The position numbers and the translations under genes were made by a program. This document shows positions 15,344 to 23,059 of a stretch of 64,000 nucleotides of DNA, piece after piece. The notes under the pieces were generated by a model that was given only the letters and a program-made list of their open reading frames with translations, made no database searches and was not told the origin of the DNA. Numbering within the stretch: position 1 is the stretch's first letter; each line of letters begins with the position of its first letter. The DNA is taken from positions 7,068,001 to 7,132,000 of the forward strand of contig NZ_CP041244.1 in assembly GCF_006547145.1 (NCBI RefSeq), read 5' to 3'. Origin of the DNA: Actinomadura sp. WMMA1423 (lineage in GTDB: Bacteria > Actinomycetota > Actinomycetes > Streptosporangiales > Streptosporangiaceae).

Positions 15344-16132
15344 TCAGGACGGCTCCGGAAGCAGGCGCCTCATCGCCGCGTGCGCCCCGGCGACGAGCGT
15401 CTCCCGGGGGAAACCGGCGCGTTTGCGGGCCATGTCGTAGTTGCCGCCCGCGACCCAGACGGGGCCGTCCCCCAGGTGTTCGAGGCCCTCGCGGGCGACG
15501 TCGTCGGGCTCGGCGACGTTCAGGCCCGGAATGTCCATGTCGAGGCCCGCGCGCTCCATCGCGGGGGTGCGGGTCACGCCGAGCACCAGTTCCAGGACGT
15601 CCACCCCGTGCTCGCGCATCTCCAGCCAGAGCCCCTCGGCGAACACGCGCCCGAACGCCTTCACCGCAGCGTAGACGCTGATCTGCGCCTGGCCCATGTA
15701 CCCGGCGAGGGACCCGACCAGCAGGATGCCGCCGCGCCCCCGCTCCTTCATCAGCGCGCCGAAGTGGTGCGTCAGCGCGAGCTGGGCGGTGACATTGAGG
15801 TCGATGACGCCCTGGAAGCGCTCCAGGTCGCCGGTGACGAACTCGTGCCCGTAGCTGTTCGCGCCCGCGTTGAACACCAGCAGCCCGACCTCCAGGCCGT
15901 CGGTCGTCTCGCGGACCGCCTTGACCGGGTCCGGAGCGACGAGGTCCAGTTCGAGGGTGCGCACCTCGACGCCCTTCGCGCGGACGGCCTCGGCCGTCTC
16001 CGCCAGCGGCCCCGGCTTGCGCGCGATGAGCACGAGGTTCAGCCCCGCGTCGGCGAGGCGGTGCGCGAACGCCGCCCCGACGCCCTCCGAGCCGCCGGCG
16101 ATCACGGCCCACGGGCCGTATCGGTCGATCAT
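15344..16132 (-). CDS. SDR-family oxidoreductase
   Basis: A 262-residue short-chain dehydrogenase. The cofactor motif is GGSEGVG (13-19) with Arg38 in IARK, which suggests NADP preference. Other landmarks are FNAGAN, the catalytic Ser of VGSLAGYMGQ and YAAVK. The layout resembles the Rv-type SDRs that reduce keto groups on lipids or sterols. It lies 40 bases downstream of the small Cys protein in the kshA unit, and GGGGGA precedes its ATG. A hydroxysteroid dehydrogenase role is plausible from context only. Confidence 0.8.
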   Translation of the reverse strand: MIDRYGPWAVIAGGSEGVGAAFAHRLADAGLNLVLIARKPGPLAETAEAVRAKGVEVRTLELDLVAPDPVKAVRETTDGLEVGLLVFNAGANSYGHEFVTGDLERFQGVIDLNVTAQLALTHHFGALMKERGRGGILLVGSLAGYMGQAQISVYAAVKAFGRVFAEGLWLEMREHGVDVLELVLGVTRTPAMERAGLDMDIPGLNVAEPDDVAREGLEHLGDGPVWVAGGNYDMARKRAGFPRETLVAGAHAAMRRLLPEPS

Positions 16133-16172
16133 CGTCCCCCGTCCAGGTCCGGCGTCCGGGCGCCGCTTCCCC

Positions 16173-16415
16173 TCACTCGGCCTCGACCACCGTGATCGCG
16201 CCGTTCAGCGCGGCCTCCTGGATCGCCGAGCGGAGCGCCGGGCAGGTCGCGTGCGGGTCGTCGAGCCCCGTGCACGCCTCCCTGGCCTCGGCGTTCCACT
16301 GGATGCTCGTCTGCTCCCAGCTCGACTTGCGCACCAGCACCTCGGCGGCGCAGCGGCGGCAGCGGACCGGCAGCAGCGGACCGTCCAGGAGGCGCTCGTC
16401 CTGGCGGGTCGTCAC
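16173..16415 (-). CDS. Small four-cysteine protein coupled to kshA
   Basis: An 80-residue protein, too short for most gene finders. It has Cys19-x2-Cys22 (CRRC), Cys48 and Cys58, an acidic C-terminus and no membrane segment. The spacing suggests a zinc ribbon or a small iron-sulfur protein, but it is not a recognised ferredoxin signature. Its GTG start overlaps the kshA stop (GTGA), so it is made with KshA. An electron-transfer or assembly partner for the Rieske oxygenase is an inference from this coupling. No function is established from the sequence alone. Confidence 0.72.
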   Translation of the reverse strand: MTTRQDERLLDGPLLPVRCRRCAAEVLVRKSSWEQTSIQWNAEAREACTGLDDPHATCPALRSAIQEAALNGAITVVEAE

Positions 16416-17572
16416 GCCGACGCCCCCTCCGACTCCCGGCGGGCCATGTTCGCGTCGACCTCCTTCTGCCAGGACTCCACCGGACGGGTCGTGTCGATCT
16501 CGTACTCGAACCGGTCCGTCATCTCCGGCGTCACGTCGGCGACGTCCACGTAGAACTGCTCGTACCAGCGGCGCAGCTGGTAGACGGGGCCGTCCTCCTC
16601 GCACAGCAGCGGGTTGTCGATGCGGGCCTTGTTCCGCCAGATCTCGATGTCCTGCTCGAAGCCGAGCAGGATGAACTCCGACAGCTTCTGCGCGGTCGCC
16701 TCGGCCGCCTCGGGCGGCAGCGCGTCGCTGTGCTGGACGATGATCCCCGAGTGCAGCGAGAACGAGTTCTCGTCGATCGGGTAGTGGCAGTTGATCAGGA
16801 CGGAGTGCAGGTCGTACCCCTCGTAGTGGTACGTCAGCTCGTCGATCATGAAGGAGGGGCCGTGGTAGGACGCGACGGAGGTGTTGCCGAGCATCCGCGG
16901 CCCGCCGCCGCCCCCGCCCTCCCGGCGCGCGTCCTCGCGCGTCCGGCCCTTCATGATCTGCGTGGCCACATGGCCCTCGAAGATGTTCTTGAAGTACGTC
17001 GGGAACGACTTGTGGATGTAGAAGAAGTGCGCCATGTCGACGACGTTGTCGATGACCTCGCGGGCGTTGGTGTGGACGACCGTCTCCGTCCAGCGCCAGT
17101 CGGTCCAGTCGTCGCGCGTGGCGCCCTCGACCACGGGGATCGTGACGTCCTCCGGCGGCTTCTTGCCCTCAGGGTCGTTCCAGACGAACAGGAGCTTGTC
17201 CTGCTCCATCGTCGGCCACGCGGCCGTGCGGGCCCGCAGCGGGACGCGGCGCGCGTAGGGGATCTGCTTGCAGCGGCCGTCGCCGCCCCAGCGCCAGTCG
17301 TGGAACGGGCACGCGATCTCGTTCCCCTTGACGGTGCCCTGGGACAGGTCCCCGCCCATGTGCCGGCAGTAGCCGTCCAGGACGTTGGTCTTGCCGTCCT
17401 CTCCGGTGAAGACCACGAGCTTCTGCCCGAACGCGTTGACCGTGTGGGGCTTGCCATCCCGGAACTTCTCGGCCAGCCCGAGGCAGTGCCACCCCCGGGC
17501 GAAGCGGCGTTGGATCGCCCCGGCCTCGATGGCGCGGACGGCGTCCGACTCGGTTGCGGTCACGTGGATCAT
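16412..17572 (-). CDS. kshA: Rieske oxygenase of 3-ketosteroid 9alpha-hydroxylase (KshA)
   Basis: A 386-residue Rieske non-heme iron oxygenase, the same length as mycobacterial KshA. Rieske ligands are Cys69, His71, Cys88 and His91 (YCRHMGGDL, CPFHDWRW). The mononuclear iron motif is NVVDMAHFFYIH with His182 and His187, and a later Asp in FEQDIEIW. KshA hydroxylates C9 of ring B; with KstD this opens ring B to the 9,10-secosteroid. A reductase (KshB-like) is at 8109. ATG 17572 has GAAGGG almost touching it, so GTG at 17563 is a possible alternative start. It is divergent from hsaA. Confidence 0.92.
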   Translation of the reverse strand: MIHVTATESDAVRAIEAGAIQRRFARGWHCLGLAEKFRDGKPHTVNAFGQKLVVFTGEDGKTNVLDGYCRHMGGDLSQGTVKGNEIACPFHDWRWGGDGRCKQIPYARRVPLRARTAAWPTMEQDKLLFVWNDPEGKKPPEDVTIPVVEGATRDDWTDWRWTETVVHTNAREVIDNVVDMAHFFYIHKSFPTYFKNIFEGHVATQIMKGRTREDARREGGGGGGPRMLGNTSVASYHGPSFMIDELTYHYEGYDLHSVLINCHYPIDENSFSLHSGIIVQHSDALPPEAAEATAQKLSEFILLGFEQDIEIWRNKARIDNPLLCEEDGPVYQLRRWYEQFYVDVADVTPEMTDRFEYEIDTTRPVESWQKEVDANMARRESEGASA

Positions 17573-17634
17573 CCCTTCGGCGATGGACGGGTGATTCGAA
17601 CGTTAGGTCGCAGGTCACCGTCGGGGCCGCCGAG

Positions 17635-17649
17635 TCCCGGTGGCCGGGA
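17635..17649. promoter_or_regulatory. 15-bp palindrome copy between kshA and hsaA
   Basis: TCCCGGTGGCCGGGA is a weaker (about 12 of 14 against the degenerate consensus) member of the family. It lies centrally in the 143-bp divergent gap between kshA and hsaA, as expected if it controls both. Confidence 0.4.
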
Positions 17650-17715
17650 CGCGCGTCCCCGCGCCGGCGCGCGACCATGGTCTCCTGCAAATGCCGTACG
17701 AGGGAAGGAGCGGGG

Positions 17716-18882
17716 ATGAGCAACGAGGTCCTGGAGGCCGTGCGCGGACTGCTGCCCGGCATCGCCGAGCGGGCCCGGTCCGTGGACGAGAAGGGACGCA
17801 TCCCCACCGAGACGATCCGGGAGCTGACGGCCGCCGGGGTGTTCCGGATGCTCCAGCCCACCCGGTACGGCGGCGCCGAGGACGACCCCGTCGCCTTCTA
17901 CGAGGTGATCCGCGCGATCTCCGGCGCCTGCGGCTCGACCGGCTGGGTCGCCGCGGTGCTCGGCGTGCACTCCTGGCACCTCGGCCTGTTCGCCGACGAG
18001 GCGCAGCGCGAGGTGTGGGGCGCCGGCCCGGACACCCTCATCGCCTCCTCCTACGCGCCGATCGGCCGCCTCACCCCCGTCGACGGCGGCTACGAGATGA
18101 CCGGGCGCTGGTCGTTCTCCTCCGGCTGCGAGTTCGCCTCCTGGGCCCTGCTCGGCGCGCTCGTCGTCGGCGCCGAGGGCCGCCCGGTCGACTTCATGAC
18201 CGTCCTCGTCCCGCGCCGCGACTACGAGATCGCCGAGGTCTGGGACTCGATGGGCCTGCGCGGCACCGCCAGCGACGACATCGTCGTGGAGAAGGCGTTC
18301 GTCCCGTCCCACCGCGCGATGCGCAACTTCGAGCAGGCCCAGCTGCGCAACCCCGGCCGCAAGGTCAACACGGGCCCGCTCTACCGCATGCCGTTCGGGA
18401 CGATCTTCACCAGCACCGTCGCCGCCAGCGTCATCGGCATGGCGGCGGGCTGCCACGACCTGTACGTGACCCGCATGCGCGACCGGATCCGGCTCAGCCT
18501 CGGCGGCGGCCGCTTCGTCGAGGACCAGTTCGCCCAGGTCGCCGTCGCCCGCGCCGCCTCGGAGATCGACGCCGCGATCCTGCAGACCGACCGCAACGTC
18601 CGCGAGATCCACGAGTACGCCGTCCGCAACGAGAAGATCCCGATGGAGCTGCGCCTGCGCGCCCGCCGCGACCAGGTCCGCGGCACCGAGCGCGCCATCG
18701 AGGCCATCGACATCCTCTTCAAGACCGCCGGCGGCAACTCCCTGCACCGCGGCAACGTCATCGAGCGCGCCTGGCGCGACGCCCACGCGGGCAGCGTCCA
18801 CGTCGCCAACGACGTGGAGCACGCCCTCTCCATGTACGGCCGCGGCGAGTTCGGCCTGAAAGTAGAGGACAACCTGGTCTGA
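17716..18882 (+). CDS. hsaA: 3-HSA 4-hydroxylase oxygenase subunit (HsaA)
   Basis: A 388-residue flavin-dependent monooxygenase of acyl-CoA dehydrogenase fold. Landmarks shared with mycobacterial HsaA are GSTGWVAAVLGVHSWHL, SSYAPIGRL, FSSGCEFASW, GRPVDFMTVLVPR, GLRGTASDDIVVEKAFVP, ELRLRARRDQVRGT, ERAWRDAHAGSVHVAND and the C-terminal GEFGLKVEDNLV. It hydroxylates ring A of 3-HSA with reduced flavin from HsaB. ATG 17716 follows GGGAAGGAGCGGGG. It stands alone, divergent from kshA. It fits HsaA better than the paralogue at 9159, mainly in the C-terminal half. Confidence 0.87.
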   Translation: MSNEVLEAVRGLLPGIAERARSVDEKGRIPTETIRELTAAGVFRMLQPTRYGGAEDDPVAFYEVIRAISGACGSTGWVAAVLGVHSWHLGLFADEAQREVWGAGPDTLIASSYAPIGRLTPVDGGYEMTGRWSFSSGCEFASWALLGALVVGAEGRPVDFMTVLVPRRDYEIAEVWDSMGLRGTASDDIVVEKAFVPSHRAMRNFEQAQLRNPGRKVNTGPLYRMPFGTIFTSTVAASVIGMAAGCHDLYVTRMRDRIRLSLGGGRFVEDQFAQVAVARAASEIDAAILQTDRNVREIHEYAVRNEKIPMELRLRARRDQVRGTERAIEAIDILFKTAGGNSLHRGNVIERAWRDAHAGSVHVANDVEHALSMYGRGEFGLKVEDNLV

Positions 18883-18894
18883 CCGGCGGGACCA

Positions 18895-20082
18895 TCAGGG
18901 AGAGTCCGTCACCGGCGACGGGTCGGGGCGCGGTCGCCGGTCCGGCGAACGCACCCAGGCGGCGAACGCCTCGACCGTGTCCACGACCGCCTCGAAGCGC
19001 AGCGAATGGAACAGGTCGAACGAGTGCTGCGCCCACGGCAGCTCCGCGTAGACGACCGGCCCGGCGCTGACCTCCCGCCACCGCGCGGCGAACTTCCGCG
19101 CGCCGTCCACCGGGACGATCGTGTCCCGGTCGCCGTGCACCAGCAGGAGCGGCGGCGCGTCCGGCCGCAGGTGGGCCGCCGGCGCCGAGCCGTCGCCCTG
19201 ACCGTAGTAGGCGCCGTAGTAGCCGTTGAAGACGATGACCGCGGTGACCGAGGTGTCCGCGTCCTCGAATCCCGGCTGGAAGGCCGCGTCGCCGGGAGTG
19301 AGGCCGGCGAGCAGGGCCATGTGCCCGCCCGCCGAGCTGCCCGATACGAACAGTGCCGCCGGGTCGGCGCCGTACTCCCGCCCGTGCCGGCGCACCCACG
19401 CGATCACCTTCTTCAGGTCGATCAGGTGGTCGGGGTGGGACGCGGCCGGGCGCAGCCGGTAGTCGGCGCTGACGACGACCCAGCCCTGGCGCGCGAGCCG
19501 GTGGACGAGCGGCATGGACTGCGTGCTCTTCCTTCCCCGCCGGTAACCGCCCCCGTGCAGGTGGATCAGGACCGGAGCGCCGCAGGGGCGGGAGCGGTGA
19601 TGGTAGACGTCGAGCAGGTTGCGCCGTCCGGCCTCGCCGTAGCCGATGTCGCGCACCCTCGCCACCGCGCGGGGGCGCGACCGGAACGGCATGGCCAGCA
19701 TCCGCATGTACGGCCGGTGCTTGCGGAGTGCCGCGGCCGGGCCGGGGGCGAGGGCGGCTCGCCAGCCGTCTCCGAGGCCGTCGTCCAAGGCCCGCCGAAG
19801 GGTCCGCGCGGAGCGGTGGCCGCGCACGGCGATGACGACGCAGCCGGTCGCGACCAGCGCCGCCGCCGTCCAGCCGAACGCGTCCAGATCCCCCTCCAGG
19901 GCCGTCAGCGCCGTGGCCGCCGCCAGCGGCAGCAAGGCGAGCTGGGGGACCTCGCTGATCCCCAGGCTCAGAAGGAAGGCCGGCTCGGCGAGCCTGGCCG
20001 GGCGACGGACCGGCCACAGGGCCAGCAGGACCGGCACTCCGACGAGGACCAACGTGATCTGGTATCCGATGGGCACCGGCAC
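18895..20082 (-). CDS. Membrane-anchored alpha/beta hydrolase (esterase/lipase)
   Basis: A protein of about 395 residues with three N-terminal hydrophobic segments (about 5-22, 35-62 and 70-90), followed by a lipase/esterase domain. The domain has the HGGGY oxyanion motif, the nucleophile motif GSSAGGHMAL, HGDRDTIVP with the acid residue, and QHSFDLF with the His. This layout is that of the actinobacterial Lip esterases of the hormone-sensitive lipase type. The start is uncertain: GTG 20082 and GTG 20076 both keep the first membrane helix, and ribosome sites are weak. A steryl-ester hydrolase role is a guess from context. Confidence 0.72.
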   Translation of the reverse strand: MPVPIGYQITLVLVGVPVLLALWPVRRPARLAEPAFLLSLGISEVPQLALLPLAAATALTALEGDLDAFGWTAAALVATGCVVIAVRGHRSARTLRRALDDGLGDGWRAALAPGPAAALRKHRPYMRMLAMPFRSRPRAVARVRDIGYGEAGRRNLLDVYHHRSRPCGAPVLIHLHGGGYRRGRKSTQSMPLVHRLARQGWVVVSADYRLRPAASHPDHLIDLKKVIAWVRRHGREYGADPAALFVSGSSAGGHMALLAGLTPGDAAFQPGFEDADTSVTAVIVFNGYYGAYYGQGDGSAPAAHLRPDAPPLLLVHGDRDTIVPVDGARKFAARWREVSAGPVVYAELPWAQHSFDLFHSLRFEAVVDTVEAFAAWVRSPDRRPRPDPSPVTDSP

Positions 20083-20225
20083 CTCGGCTTCCGATTCTCC
20101 GTGCCGCGTGCCGGTTCTCCGGCGCGGTCCGCCCGACGACTGTCGCGCCGGGCCGGCGGTCCGCGCATCCGCCGCGAGGCCGCGCCGTCTCCGACTTTGG
20201 TAGGTACCGACCGCCGGAAGGTGTG

Positions 20226-20259
20226 ACCCCGGCGCGCGCCGTGGGGCGTGCGCCGGGGT
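20226..20259. terminator. Terminator after the ferritin-like gene
   Basis: ACCCCGGCGC (20226-20235) pairs with GCGCCGGGGT (20250-20259) immediately downstream of the ferritin-like gene stop on the minus strand. It has a 14-base loop and no U-tract, as is common in high-G+C hosts. Confidence 0.65.
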
Positions 20260-20263
20260 GGTG

Positions 20264-21226
20264 TCAGGTGTCGTTGCGGGTCGCGTGGTCGTGGTCGTGG
20301 TCGAGGCCGTGGAGCGCGCGCTTGAACGCGCGGGCGTGGGCGGCCTCGTCACCGGCGATCTCCGTGAAGAGGGCCGCGGCGCGGAAGGCGTGCTCCTCCC
20401 GGGCGGTGCGGGCGAAGCCCGGGTACATCGTCGTGGCCTCGTAGGTCTCGCCCGCGATGCTCTTGCGCAGGTTCTCCCTGGTCCGGTGGACGTACCCGGC
20501 GAGGTTCGCCAGCTCGGCGAAGTGCTCGGTCAGCTCGACCGCGGCGGTGCGCTCGAACAGCCGGGCGAGCTTCGGGTACCGGACCCTGGCGTGCTCGCCG
20601 TAGACCGTGTACCTGGCGTTCGCGAACGACTCGCCGCGCAGGGCGGTCTCCAGGTTGCGGAGCGTCCTCGGCGAGCGCACCTTCGGCTTGCCCGCGACGA
20701 CCCTGACGGGCTCGACGGTCGGGCCCTCGGGGATCTCCCCGCGGTGGCGCGTGATGGCCATGAGCGCCTCGGTGAAGTTGCGGGCGTGCGTCCTCTCGTC
20801 GCCGGCCAGCTCGGTGAACAGGCGGGCGGCGTTGTAGTCCTTGTCCTCGCGCGCCTCCTCGGCGAAGCGGGGGTAGGTGCGAGTCGCCTCCTCCACCTCG
20901 CCCTTGATGCTCTCGCGCAGGTTGGCGGGGTCGTCGCGGACGAAGTGGATGAGGCGCGCCTCCTGCGTGAAGTGGTCGTGGAGCTCGGTCTCCCCGGTCT
21001 TCGCGAACAGGACGCGCACCTGGGGCAGATGCTCGTACCCGGCCTGCTCGCCGTAGAAGTGGTAGCTCGCATGCGCCATGGCCTCACCGTGCATCGCGGT
21101 GAGGGTGTTCTCGATGGTCCTGGGCCATTCGGTGGCCGAGGCGGCCTGTGCGGGGACCAAGGTTCCGATCAGCATCGCCGCCCCCACGAGGCCGGCGCGG
21201 GTCCGGGTGAGCCCTGACGTGGTCAT
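20264..21226 (-). CDS. Secreted protein with two tandem ferritin-like (rubrerythrin-type) domains
   Basis: A 320-residue protein with a Sec signal peptide (about 1-29, GLVGAAMLIGTLVPAQAAS) and an internal duplication. Repeat 1 (about 35-155) and repeat 2 (about 185-305) each show E(S/A)xAxA near the start, then E-L-x-x-H/E-H-F, E-x-x-EAT-x-x-YP-x-FA and LF-T-E-x-AGDE-x-x-HAR. These Glu/His patterns look like di-iron ligands. The C-terminus is His/Asp-rich (DHDHDH). Rubrerythrin-type proteins handle peroxide or iron inside cells; export of a doubled copy is unusual. A palindromic site lies upstream. Function outside the membrane is unknown. Confidence 0.8.
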   Translation of the reverse strand: MTTSGLTRTRAGLVGAAMLIGTLVPAQAASATEWPRTIENTLTAMHGEAMAHASYHFYGEQAGYEHLPQVRVLFAKTGETELHDHFTQEARLIHFVRDDPANLRESIKGEVEEATRTYPRFAEEAREDKDYNAARLFTELAGDERTHARNFTEALMAITRHRGEIPEGPTVEPVRVVAGKPKVRSPRTLRNLETALRGESFANARYTVYGEHARVRYPKLARLFERTAAVELTEHFAELANLAGYVHRTRENLRKSIAGETYEATTMYPGFARTAREEHAFRAAALFTEIAGDEAAHARAFKRALHGLDHDHDHATRNDT

Positions 21227-21255
21227 CTTCTTCCTCTCGGACGATCGTTCACCAT

Positions 21256-21283
21256 ATGTAGTCGAACAAGTACTACATGTAGT
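21256..21283. promoter_or_regulatory. Palindromic promoter element of the ferritin-like gene
   Basis: The 12-bp perfect palindrome ACTACATGTAGT (21272-21283) has a third half-site, ATGTAGT, at 21256-21262, all within 60 bases of the start at 21226. The stretch is notably A+T-rich for this window. It is a candidate operator/promoter. Confidence 0.45.
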
Positions 21284-21348
21284 GATCGACGGTCATGGGC
21301 ACCACCCGCACAGGGCCCATAGAGGGTCAAGGTGGCACAGCGCGCGGC

Positions 21349-22869
21349 TCAGCCGCCGTTCCTTCTGATGTCCTGGACGGCGCGGTAGGCGAAGGCCATC
21401 GCCGACCCGATCGGCACGCCGGGACCCGGGTAGACGGGGCCCGTGAACGAGGCGCTGGTGTTGCCTGCGGCGTAGAGGCCGGCGATGGGGCGGCCCGAGC
21501 CGTCCAGGACGCGGGCGTCGGCGTCGGTGCGCAGCCCGCCCTTCGTCCCGAGGTCGCTCAGGACGACCCGCGCCGCGAGGTACGGCGGCCGGTCGAGGGG
21601 CACGACGCACGGCCCGCCGCCGGAGAAGTACAGGTCGTAGGCGTCCTCGCCGCGGTGGAAGTCCTCGTCGACGCCCCCGGCGGCGAAGCCGTTGAACCGC
21701 TCGACGGTGCCGGCGAGCGCGTCCGCCGGGACTCCGATCATCCCGGCCAGCTCGTCCAGGGCGCCCGCCCGGACCCAGGCGCCGGAGGCGAGCTGCTCCT
21801 GCGCCCGCAGCGGCGGTACGGAGACCGCGGGCAGGCCGTCCGACCGCGAGTCCCAGACCAGGTGGAACGGTCCCTCGGCCGCGGCCATCAGGCGTCCCAT
21901 CCGGTCGTAGGGGAGGGACTCGTTGGCGAACCGGCGGCCGGAGGCGTCCACGATCAGCCCGCCGCGGAACCCGAGCGTGAACGCGGGCCGCCCGCCCGGC
22001 GTGACGAGACCGGGGCAGAACCACGCCTGGTCCAGCAGGCCGGTGGACGCGCCGATCCGGACCGCGGCCTCGATCGCGTCGCCGGTGTTCGCGCAGTCGG
22101 GCGCCATCGTCCAGCCCGCGCCGCCCGGCACGCCGTGCTCGGCCCGCAGCGCGTCGGACGCCTCGAACCCGCCCGCCGCCAGCAGGACGCCGCGCCCGGC
22201 CCGCAGCCGCACCGGGCCCTCGGCGGTCACCGCCGCGACCCCGGCCACCCTGCCGTCCTCCACGACCAGGTCGGTCAGCGCGGTCCCGGTGCGGACCTCG
22301 CCGGCGCCGGTCGCGGTGATCGCCAGCAGCAGCCGCCCGATCAGCGCCCGGCCCTGCGCCAGCGGCCTGGACGCCGAGTGCCCCCGTCCCGCCCTGTCCC
22401 GGTCGACCGGCGGCCGGACCAGCGCGGCCAGGTCGCCGAGCCGCTCGGCGGGCAGCTCCACCGGGACGAACGAGCGCCCCATGTCCAGGCGTCCGGGCGC
22501 GTCGAAGTAGTCGGGGAACGCCTGGAAACGGAACTCGACCGCCGGGTCCTTCTCCAGGAAGTCCACCAGTTCGGGGGCCGTTTCGAGGAACGCCTCGCGG
22601 CGCTCCTCCTCGGCGTCGCCCAGCAGCGCCCGCAGGTACTCGCGCGCGCCCTCGGTCGAGTCGCCGAGCCCGGCGCGCTCCTGCACCCGCGTCCCCGGCA
22701 GCCAGATCGCCGCGCCCGAGTACGCGGACGTCCCGCCGAGCAGGCGGGTCTTCTCCAGGACGGCGGTGCGCAGCCCGCCCGACGCCGCGGCGAGCGCGCC
22801 CGCCATCGCCCCGGCCCCGGAGCCGGCCACCACCACGTCGTACTCCTCGTCCCACCCGGCTCGTCCCAT
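21349..22869 (-). CDS. KstD-family 3-ketosteroid dehydrogenase, second copy
   Basis: A 506-residue FAD flavoprotein of the KstD family. It has VVVAGSGAGAMAGALAAA (about 12-29), GGTSAYSGAAIWLPG, FANESLPYDRMG and the C-terminal NTSASFTGPVYPGPGVPIG, which keeps the catalytic Tyr and Gly of the YxGPG signature. It is shorter than the copy at 6421 (563 residues) and more like the KstD3-type enzymes that act on saturated-ring (5alpha) 3-ketosteroids; that subtype call is tentative. The ATG at 22869 gives the usual N-terminus; longer in-frame extensions run into the divergent regulator. A copy of the 15-bp palindrome lies 72 bases upstream. Confidence 0.83.
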   Translation of the reverse strand: MGRAGWDEEYDVVVAGSGAGAMAGALAAASGGLRTAVLEKTRLLGGTSAYSGAAIWLPGTRVQERAGLGDSTEGAREYLRALLGDAEEERREAFLETAPELVDFLEKDPAVEFRFQAFPDYFDAPGRLDMGRSFVPVELPAERLGDLAALVRPPVDRDRAGRGHSASRPLAQGRALIGRLLLAITATGAGEVRTGTALTDLVVEDGRVAGVAAVTAEGPVRLRAGRGVLLAAGGFEASDALRAEHGVPGGAGWTMAPDCANTGDAIEAAVRIGASTGLLDQAWFCPGLVTPGGRPAFTLGFRGGLIVDASGRRFANESLPYDRMGRLMAAAEGPFHLVWDSRSDGLPAVSVPPLRAQEQLASGAWVRAGALDELAGMIGVPADALAGTVERFNGFAAGGVDEDFHRGEDAYDLYFSGGGPCVVPLDRPPYLAARVVLSDLGTKGGLRTDADARVLDGSGRPIAGLYAAGNTSASFTGPVYPGPGVPIGSAMAFAYRAVQDIRRNGG

Positions 22870-22940
22870 GTGCCCTCCGACCTCGGGATCTCGGCGCGCG
22901 CACACCGTAGAGCGAGGCCCGCGCGGGGAGGGCCGGACGG

Positions 22941-22955
22941 TCCCACTGACCGGTA
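22941..22955. promoter_or_regulatory. 15-bp palindrome copy between kstD2 and the TetR gene
   Basis: TCCCACTGACCGGTA lies in the 190-bp divergent gap. Its reverse complement, TACCGGTCAGTGGGA, is close to the copy in front of fadD3 (TACCGGTCACCGGGA). Confidence 0.5.
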
Positions 22956-23059
22956 CGGACGTTCGCGGGTACGCCCCTGAGCACGGATATTGTTCCCTGG
23001 CAGGACGGGAACCGGCAGCGCGGGAACGGGTCGGGAGACGAAGGGACCTGGGGAGGACC

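Noticed and set aside
17596..17606. GAACGTTAGG as a possible KstR half-site in the kshA/hsaA gap
   Set aside because: The two-base spacer of the KstR consensus is missing, so it does not fit.
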